Part shown: positions 1 to 4,192 of the stretch, piece after piece
How positions within the stretch are numbered: position 1 is the first letter of the stretch
Layout of the letters: the number at the start of each line of letters is the position of its first letter
Source of the DNA: DASQPE01 sp041488455
Lineage (GTDB): Bacteria; Gemmatimonadota; Gemmatimonadetes; Gemmatimonadales; GWC2-71-9
Length of the DNA stretch: 21,065 nucleotides
Direction: 5' to 3'
Assembly (NCBI GenBank): GCA_041488455.1
Contig: JBGPPG010000057.1
Location: 1-21,065 of the forward strand
The notes under the pieces: model-generated
Told to the model about the DNA's origin: nothing
What the model saw: the letters and a program-made list of their open reading frames with translations, nothing else
Databases searched by the model: none
Made by a program: the position numbers and the translations under genes

Positions 1-196
1 GATCCCTCGGGCCCAGCCCGATCGCCTCACAAGGTACGCCCGCCCGCGCCAGGCGCTCCCGCGACTCCGCCAGGACCCGGTCGCTGAGACACCAGACCAT
101 CGGCTCCATGTCAGTGCTGCGGGCTTCTATCAGGTCGATCAAGCTGGTCTGGGCGCCCCCGGGACCGAGATGATCGATCAGGTGGAGAACCCTCAT
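1..196 (-). CDS. Glycosyltransferase N-terminus (partial, runs off the window)
   Basis: The reading frame starts with ATG at 196 and is open to the window edge, giving about 65 residues. It begins MRVLHLIDHLGPGGAQTSLI, the typical first strand and glycine-rich loop of GT-B fold, GT4-family glycosyltransferases (the Glyco_transf_4 N-terminal lobe that holds the acceptor). The start overlaps the stop of the upstream flippase-like gene by 4 nt (ATGA), so the two are translationally coupled and cotranscribed with the second glycosyltransferase further upstream. It probably transfers a sugar onto a lipid-linked or cell-surface glycan; donor and acceptor cannot be told. The catalytic C-terminal lobe lies outside the window. 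Confidence 0.82.
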   Translation of the reverse strand, partial: MRVLHLIDHLGPGGAQTSLIDLIEARSTDMEPMVWCLSDRVLAESRERLARAGVPCEAIGLGPRD

Positions 197-1161
197 GCTC
201 TGCCGGCTTCTCCGAGTGACAGAAACGTGCGCCCCTCGATGACACCGCCCGCCAGGGCTGCCGCCAGCTCGCGGGCGAACAGCAGCAGGCCCAGGGCGGC
301 CGCGGCGGGCGCCGGAACGCCGTAGGGGTGCAGCACCGCGATGAGGCTGCCTTCCCGGACACCCAGCCCGCCGACGGTGACGGGCAGCATGCCGGCCAGC
401 GCCACCACGGTCCGCGTCCAGCCGGCGACCGCGATCGTCAGCGGCAGATGCAACGCCTGCGCGAAGCAATAGAACGCCCCGATCATCAGGAGGTGGCGTG
501 CGGCCGAGGCTCCGACCAGCCGTCCGAGCGTGCTCCGCGGCATCTCGCGGAACCGCGCGGCGGCGTCGAACCCGGCGGCGACGCGATCCCGCCAGCGGGC
601 CGGCATCACGCGGCCAAGCGACCCGCCCGAGCGGGTGATTACGCGGACCACCAGGATCAGGCCGAGCAGGAGACCGGCGAAGGTGGCGGGGACAAGACGG
701 TTGGATCTGGCGAGCGGATCCGCTGCCCAGAAGAGCAATCCGGCGACCAGCACGGTCGCCAGCTCGACGACTCGGCTGGCGAGCACGACCGCGAGCGCGG
801 CCAGCGGCTGGGCCGCGGAATGGGATCGCGCCAGTCGGTACCAGCGGGCCACGCCGCCGGCGATGTAGCCGGGGAGCAGAAGATTGTAGAAGCTCGTCGA
901 GAGGTTGAGTGCGAAGGCGTCCCTCGAGGACAAGCGAATGCCTTGCTGTTCGCCGATCACGCGCAGCTGGACCGTCGCGGCCGCCATTCCGGCCGCCGAC
1001 AGTGCCAAGCCGATGCCCACGAGCGCCAGATCGGCTCCGGCCAGGGCTTCCCAGAGCGCGCGGAGCGAGATCTGGGTCGCGATGTATGAGAGCAGCGCGA
1101 TCGAAACGAACAGCTTGAGCGTCCACGCAAGCCGGGGGGACAGCCTGCGGCTACGCGACAT
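193..1161 (-). CDS. Flippase-like integral membrane protein, UPF0104 / LPG_synthase_TM family
   Basis: This 322-residue protein is almost entirely hydrophobic, with about seven to eight membrane helices from residue 12 onward. It carries hallmarks of the lysylphosphatidylglycerol-synthase transmembrane family (PF03706, also YbhN/AglD-like): a polar segment with NLLLPGYIAGGVARWYRL near residues 93-110 and the conserved late motif TVGGLGVREG near residue 260. It has no soluble aminoacyl-transfer domain, so it is not a full MprF. Members next to glycosyltransferases are thought to move lipid-linked sugars or act as glycolipid membrane partners. Here it is sandwiched between two glycosyltransferases, overlapping the upstream one by 11 nt and the downstream one by 4 nt. 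The family call is secure; the transported substrate is unknown. Confidence 0.85.
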   Translation of the reverse strand: MSRSRRLSPRLAWTLKLFVSIALLSYIATQISLRALWEALAGADLALVGIGLALSAAGMAAATVQLRVIGEQQGIRLSSRDAFALNLSTSFYNLLLPGYIAGGVARWYRLARSHSAAQPLAALAVVLASRVVELATVLVAGLLFWAADPLARSNRLVPATFAGLLLGLILVVRVITRSGGSLGRVMPARWRDRVAAGFDAAARFREMPRSTLGRLVGASAARHLLMIGAFYCFAQALHLPLTIAVAGWTRTVVALAGMLPVTVGGLGVREGSLIAVLHPYGVPAPAAAALGLLLFARELAAALAGGVIEGRTFLSLGEAGRA

Positions 1162-2305
1162 GAACCGTGACGGTCTCGGAGGCAGCCAGGGGGCCGAGGA
1201 CGGTGTCGTACAGAGCGGTGTAGCGCCGCGCCACGCTGGTCCAGCTGAACTGGCTCACCAGTCGCTGCCGGGCGGCGCGGCCCAGAGCGATGCGGCGCTG
1301 CGGGTCGGTCATCAGCGTGACCAACGCGGACCGAAGCGCGCCGATGTCGCCGGGATCGACCAGAATGCCGGCGTCACCGACGACCTCGTCGCAGCCGGTG
1401 CCCCGGGTCGTAATGATCGCCAGTCCGGCCGCCATGGCCTCCAGCAGCACCATGGGGAAATTCTCGATTTCCGAGGAGAGCACAAAGATGTCCGCGGTTT
1501 CGTACAGGCCGGCCAGCTGGCGCGAGCCTGGGTCGAGCCATCCGTGAAATTGAACGTCGACGGACAGCTCCTTGGCCAGTGCCACGAGCGCGGGCTCGTA
1601 AGGGCCGGCACCGACGACGTGCAGCTCGTGGTCGTGGCGCAGGCCGGCCACCGCCCGGATCATGTGCTGGACGCCCTTCCGCTCGAACAGGCGCGCGACT
1701 ACCAGGATGCGCGGTCGGCGCGGGCGGTCCGCGCTGAGCGTCCCCGGGTCGATGCCGTTCGGGATCACTACCGGCTGGGCGCCGGGCCTCGCCCGGGCGA
1801 TCAGCTGCGAGAGATTGCGGCTGGGCGCCACCAGCGCGGCCGCACCCCCGACGACCTGATGCCAGACCGGCCGCAGCAGGCGGTGCGTGAGCGCGAAGCG
1901 GTCCGGGTTGAACCCCGGCACGTCCGAGCCATGTGCGGTGATGACGTAGGGCAGGCCGGTCAGCTGCTTCAGCGCCCAGGCGAGCACGCCGTCGGGGAAG
2001 ATGAAGTGGGTGTGGTTCAGGTCGTAGTGATTGCGTCGGATCAGGCGCTGCGCGATCGGCAGGGCGCGGGCGAGATAGGTCGCCATTTCGGGCGGCGAGC
2101 AGATCGAGGGCGAGCGGCGGAGGCAGTCCGCGCGGTAGACCCGCACGCCATCCACGATCTCCTCACGCGGCTGGTCGCGAAAGCGCATCGTGACCAGGTC
2201 AACGCAATGTCCCGCGCGGACGAGCTCGGCCGAGAGCCCAGCCACGACCCGCGATCCGCCCCCTCCGATCGGAGGGAACTCGTAACAGAGGGTCAAAATC
2301 CGCAC
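1151..2305 (-). CDS. GT4-family glycosyltransferase
   Basis: This 384-residue GT-B enzyme is of normal family length. The N-terminal acceptor lobe starts MRILTLCYEFPPIGGGGSR (glycine loop near residues 13-19). The C-terminal Glycos_transf_1 lobe contains PNGID near residue 180, ERKGVQ near 210, and the EX7E signature within ENFPMVLLEAMAAG that contacts the nucleotide sugar. It likely uses a UDP- or GDP-sugar to extend a cell-surface polysaccharide or glycolipid at the cytoplasmic face. The start is a GTG at 2305 with a strong GAGGAGGGG ribosome site 5 nt upstream. It heads the minus-strand operon, overlapping the flippase-like gene by 11 nt. A tight G-quadruplex motif sits 18 nt before its start. 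Confidence 0.92.
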   Translation of the reverse strand: MRILTLCYEFPPIGGGGSRVVAGLSAELVRAGHCVDLVTMRFRDQPREEIVDGVRVYRADCLRRSPSICSPPEMATYLARALPIAQRLIRRNHYDLNHTHFIFPDGVLAWALKQLTGLPYVITAHGSDVPGFNPDRFALTHRLLRPVWHQVVGGAAALVAPSRNLSQLIARARPGAQPVVIPNGIDPGTLSADRPRRPRILVVARLFERKGVQHMIRAVAGLRHDHELHVVGAGPYEPALVALAKELSVDVQFHGWLDPGSRQLAGLYETADIFVLSSEIENFPMVLLEAMAAGLAIITTRGTGCDEVVGDAGILVDPGDIGALRSALVTLMTDPQRRIALGRAARQRLVSQFSWTSVARRYTALYDTVLGPLAASETVTVHVA

Positions 2306-2322
2306 GGACGCCCCTCCTCTTA

Positions 2323-2339
2323 GGGTAGGGCGGGTAGGG
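2323..2339 (+). other. G-quadruplex motif (four GGG runs, loops 2-1-2)
   Basis: The plus strand reads GGGTAGGGCGGGTAGGG: four G-triplets with loops TA, C and TA. It forms part of a tandem 9-bp repeat (GGGTAGGGC at 2323-2331 and 2332-2340). Loops this short favour a very stable parallel quadruplex. It lies 18 nt upstream of the glycosyltransferase start, on the strand that templates that gene, so the mRNA leader would carry the C-rich complement. A role in transcription is inference. Confidence 0.55.
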
Positions 2340-2453
2340 CGCGAAGCAGTTTCGGAACGGCGAGATGCCTGCCAGGGCGCAAGATACGTGCGAGACGGCG
2401 GGCGGTAGGTGAGGGCTGCCCCGCCCGCCTGGTGAGGCGGATCGAGAGCTTAT

Positions 2454-2471
2454 TGTGGCGGCCCCGCCACA
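2454..2471 (-). terminator. Possible terminator hairpin after the zinc-ribbon gene
   Basis: TGTGGCGG at 2454-2461 and CCGCCACA at 2464-2471 form an 8-bp perfect inverted repeat with a 2-nt centre (in practice a 7-bp stem with a 4-nt loop). It lies 11 nt past the stop of the minus-strand zinc-ribbon gene. There is no T-run after it on either strand, so it may be only a 3'-end-protecting hairpin. Confidence 0.3.
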
Positions 2472-2482
2472 GTCGGCGAGGC

Positions 2483-2719
2483 CTAGCGCGCGGGCGCGCT
2501 GCTATCGGCCGTGGACGGGGGCGGCGAGGTGTGCAGCACGAACCACTGCGCGGCGAACAACGCCACCAGCATCACCAGCATCGCCGTCAGGGCGATCACC
2601 ACGAAGCGGCGGGAGTTCCGGGTCACGAGCGATGCGCCGCAGAAATGGCACGCCAACTGGCGACCACCTACCGTGAGACCACAGCTCGGACACGTCTTTG
2701 CCTGCATGCGACTCCACAT
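2483..2719 (-). CDS. Small zinc-ribbon membrane protein
   Basis: The 78-residue protein has an N-terminal four-cysteine zinc ribbon (CPSC at residues 10-13 and CHFC at 24-27), then a basic stretch, one membrane helix at about residues 39-60 (VVIALTAMLVMLVALFAAQW), and a Ser/Pro-rich tail. The predicted topology puts the ribbon in the cytoplasm. Such proteins are common and uncharacterised; the ribbon may bind a protein or nucleic-acid partner. The first ATG at 2719 is directly abutted by GGAGG, so initiation may instead occur at the second ATG at 2707 (MQAKTCPSCG), which has GGAG 4 nt upstream. The leader contains a terminator-like hairpin with a competing pairing, described separately. Confidence 0.72.
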   Translation of the reverse strand: MWSRMQAKTCPSCGLTVGGRQLACHFCGASLVTRNSRRFVVIALTAMLVMLVALFAAQWFVLHTSPPPSTADSSAPAR

Positions 2720-2739
2720 CCTCCGAAGGAGAGCGGTCG

Positions 2740-2791
2740 AAAAAGGCCTCTCGCCTTACCTTGGTCACATTAACCCGATAACGCGAGAGGC
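2740..2791 (-). promoter_or_regulatory. Attenuator-like leader of the zinc-ribbon gene
   Basis: Read on the minus strand, AAGGC (2757-2753), a 5-nt loop and GCCTT (2747-2743) form a hairpin running into a five-T tract (2744-2740), about 20 nt before the start codon. A second arrangement pairs GCCTCTCGC (2791-2783) with GCGAGAGGC (2754-2746), 9 bp with no mismatch. It uses the same bases, so the two folds exclude each other. Between the arms a small stem-loop displays TCGGG (2778-2774). The logic resembles the csbD and NarL/LuxR leaders, but the sequence is not clearly homologous. Whether it senses a ligand or a translating ribosome is unknown. Confidence 0.45.
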
Positions 2792-2824
2792 GCGAGTACC
2801 CGGCCCGGGGGGAGCCGCCGCAGG

Positions 2825-3169
2825 CTAGGTGGGGTGGTGAGCGGACACAGCCAGGCTGTCAAGTCTCCAGCGTCCGGCCTGGAGCTGTACGAGGTCGCAT
2901 TGGTAGTAGGTCCGGTGGGGCTCCCCCACCGGACTCTGGGCATCGGCATAGCCCCGGACCCGGAGCCGGCCGTCCGCGAGCGGGGTCCACTGCCAGGCAT
3001 CAATATTCGCCCGCCCCCCTGCGGCCGCTGGCATCGCCCCGCCGTCCACGAAACGGGCGCAGGCCGCGTAGGCGTCGCGCGGGCCGGTTCCGGCCGGCAG
3101 CAGATCCTGGCTGGCCGGCCCTTCGGACGACTGTACGATGGACACCAGGCTCGCCAAGAGGGCCCTCAT
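2825..3169 (-). CDS. Hypothetical small protein, possibly exported
   Basis: I do not recognise this 114-residue protein. I place the start at ATG 3169 because GGAGAGG lies 5 nt upstream; a longer open frame upstream only runs antisense through csbD. The first 15 residues (MRALLASLVSIVQSS) could be a weak signal sequence. The C-terminal half holds a beta-rich segment, WQWTPLADGRLRVRGYADAQ followed by YYQCDLVQLQAGRWRLDSL. This looks like two or three antiparallel strands and includes one of two cysteines. It lies downstream of nothing on its strand within 300 nt and ends about 100 nt before the zinc-ribbon gene's start, in the same orientation. The two may share a transcript, although the leader between them suggests separate control. 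Confidence 0.55.
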   Translation of the reverse strand: MRALLASLVSIVQSSEGPASQDLLPAGTGPRDAYAACARFVDGGAMPAAAGGRANIDAWQWTPLADGRLRVRGYADAQSPVGEPHRTYYQCDLVQLQAGRWRLDSLAVSAHHPT

Positions 3170-3375
3170 GACTGCCTCTCCTCCGGTTCGGGTCACGCTG
3201 CCGGACCCGGGATTCTGGCGGCGGTGCGCTGGCCGCGCCGTAACCGGCGTCACCGCTCGGAGCTTTATCCCCTGAGGCATAGAGGGCCTGTTGCCTCCCG
3301 GCGGGTTGCGCGGCCCGGGGGCGGGCAGTAGACTCGCACGCGCAGGACACATCGGCCCGCCGACGGTGCGGGCAA
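3170..3375. other. Non-coding upstream part of the 301-nt divergent gap before csbD
   Basis: I see no convincing coding frame here. It must hold the promoters for the minus-strand small gene and for csbD, but no clean -35/-10 pair stands out. An inverted repeat GAGGCA (3274-3279) / TGCCTC (3292-3297) is present. From 3359 (GCCGAC) onward the sequence becomes alignable with the leader of the NarL/LuxR gene. Confidence 0.35.
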
Positions 3376-3454
3376 CCTTGTCGGGCAAGGCATTCGGCCC
3401 TGCCAGACGAAGGCGCGGAAGAGCCCGAGGGTTCGGGCGCTTTGCGCCTTTTTT
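3376..3454 (+). promoter_or_regulatory. Structured csbD leader RNA (candidate riboswitch/attenuator, copy 1)
   Basis: P1 pairs CCTTGTC (3376-3382) with GAC-g-AAGG (3406-3413), 7 bp with bulged G3409. After a single G (3383), P2 pairs GGCAAGGC (3384-3391) with GCCCTGCC (3397-3404) around loop ATTCG, with one A/C mismatch. A single A (3405) closes the junction. AAGG 3410-3413 is also the 5' arm of the terminator hairpin that follows, so P1 and the terminator exclude each other. The NarL/LuxR leader at 8542-8459 on the minus strand has the same layout with compensatory changes (P1 CCTTACC / GGT-g-AAGG; P2 loop GACCG). The structure is read directly from the sequence. The regulatory role and any ligand are inference. 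Confidence 0.65.
3410..3454 (+). terminator. Intrinsic terminator within the csbD leader
   Basis: Outer stem AAGGCGC (3410-3416) / GCGCCTT (3444-3450), inner stem GCCCGA (3423-3428) / TCGGGC (3433-3438) with loop GGGT, then a six-T run (3449-3454). It ends 6 nt before the GGAGG ribosome site of csbD and points toward the gene, so it would act as an attenuator. Alternatively it could end an unannotated short RNA transcribed from the upstream gap. Confidence 0.7.
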
Positions 3455-3470
3455 CGTTTCGGAGGCCACC

Positions 3471-3689
3471 ATGGCTTGGGACACTATCGAGGGCAAGTGG
3501 AAGGAGCTGACGGGCAAGGTGCGCGAGCAGTGGGGGAAGCTCACCGATGACGACCTCGCGGTCATCAACGGGAAGCGCGACCAGCTCATCGGGAAGCTGC
3601 AGCAGCGCTATGGCTGGGCCAAGGACGAGGTCGAGCGGCAGGTGAATGAGTTCGAGCGTCGCGCCGCGGCCGTGGGTCATTCTTCCTGA
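3471..3689 (+). CDS. CsbD-family general stress protein
   Basis: This 72-residue protein matches the CsbD family (PF05532): WDTIEGKWKELTGKVREQWGK followed by LTDDDLAVINGKRDQLIGKLQQRYGWAKDEVERQV. These are the two amphipathic helical repeats typical of the family, with normal length and composition. CsbD proteins are small, hydrophilic and induced in general stress; their molecular role is unknown. The start has GGAGG at 3461-3465, 5 nt upstream. It is the first gene of a stress cluster with the DUF1328 peptide (14 nt downstream) and the YciF relative. Expression is probably controlled through the terminator-containing leader immediately upstream. Confidence 0.93.
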   Translation: MAWDTIEGKWKELTGKVREQWGKLTDDDLAVINGKRDQLIGKLQQRYGWAKDEVERQVNEFERRAAAVGHSS

Positions 3690-3703
3690 GCGCGGGAGGG
3701 CAC

Positions 3704-3877
3704 ATGGTACGCTGGGCCTTAGGCTTTCTCATCCTCGCCGTCGTCGCGGCGTTCTTCGGCTTCGGCGGGATCGCCGCCACGTCGGTCGGCATCGCCAAGA
3801 TCCTGTTTTACATCTTCATCCTGATCTTCGCGATCACGCTGATCGCCGGGCTCCTCGGCGGACAGCGATCCGTCTGA
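3704..3877 (+). CDS. DUF1328 / YtjA-family membrane peptide
   Basis: A 57-residue protein starts at ATG 3704 with GGGAGGG a few bases upstream. It reads MVRWALGFLILAVVAAFFGF, then a glycine-alanine turn (GGIAATSVGIAKIL) and a second helix (FYIFILIFAITLIAGLLGG). The two membrane helices around the GFGGIA motif are diagnostic for the DUF1328 family (PF07043, E. coli YtjA). Function is unknown; the family is small, inner-membrane and stress-associated in many genomes. It follows csbD by 14 nt and precedes the YciF relative by 34 nt, so the three are almost certainly cotranscribed. Confidence 0.9.
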   Translation: MVRWALGFLILAVVAAFFGFGGIAATSVGIAKILFYIFILIFAITLIAGLLGGQRSV

Positions 3878-3911
3878 TCACCCTGCCAAACCACCGCCGG
3901 GGAGAGCCGTG

Positions 3912-4118
3912 ATGGCACTCGCGACCTTGCGCGATCTCATGATCGACGAGCTTCGGGATCTGTGCAGCGGGGAGCATCAACTGGTCAAGCTGCTGCCGCA
4001 GATGGCGAAGGCGGCACGCGTCGATCCCGGCGGCCGGCGCTGCCGGGCCATGGAGGGCCTCGTAGCCCAGGCCCGCGACGTGCTCGCGCAGGAGCCTCCA
4101 CGACGGCAGGAGGCGTAG
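3912..4118 (+). pseudogene. Shortened YciF/DUF892 ferritin-like protein
   Basis: The first 30 residues (MALATLRDLMIDELRDL, then GEHQLVKLLPQMAKAA) are a textbook start of the YciF/YciE family (DUF892). Normal members have about 160 residues and form a four-helix ferritin-like bundle. Here the frame jumps at residue 36 straight to DPGGRRCRAMEGLVAQAR, which in the family comes after the second helix, and stops at residue 68. About 35-40 residues of helix 2 and the whole C-terminal half are therefore missing, including most putative metal ligands. The start at 3912 (or GTG 3909) has a good ribosome site (GGAGAG). It is either a decaying gene or a stable mini-version. The preserved frame across the internal deletion is notable. 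Confidence 0.68.
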
Positions 4119-4124
4119 AGCAGT

Positions 4125-4143
4125 CGCCGCCTGCAAGGCGGCG
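4125..4143 (+). terminator. GC-rich hairpin between the stress cluster and the histidine kinase
   Basis: CGCCGCCT (4125-4132) and AGGCGGCG (4136-4143) form a perfect 8-bp stem with a 3-nt loop, 7 nt after the YciF-remnant stop. No T-tract follows, so it may be a weak terminator or an mRNA 3' end. Just after it, TATCAT (4154-4159) is a possible -10 box for the kinase, with only a poor -35 (CTGCAA). Confidence 0.35.
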
Positions 4144-4192
4144 GGACGTCCATTATCATCGTCCGGGACCGCCGCTCGAGAGGGAGGGCCTC

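Noticed and set aside
905..2323. A 472-codon plus-strand open frame
   Set aside because: Lies antisense to the glycosyltransferase and the flippase-like gene, which have clear motifs.
2740..2791. Treating the zinc-ribbon leader as a third homolog of the csbD/NarL RNA
   Set aside because: A GGTAAGGC block and a TCGGG loop look similar, but the matching upstream CCTTACC strand and the P2 hairpin are missing. It is kept as a separate, analogous leader.
3962..4192. Extended N-terminus of the histidine kinase
   Set aside because: The extension runs through the YciF-like gene in a different frame and is Arg/Pro-rich. GTG 4193 has a proper ribosome site and leads directly into a hydrophilic start and the first membrane helix.
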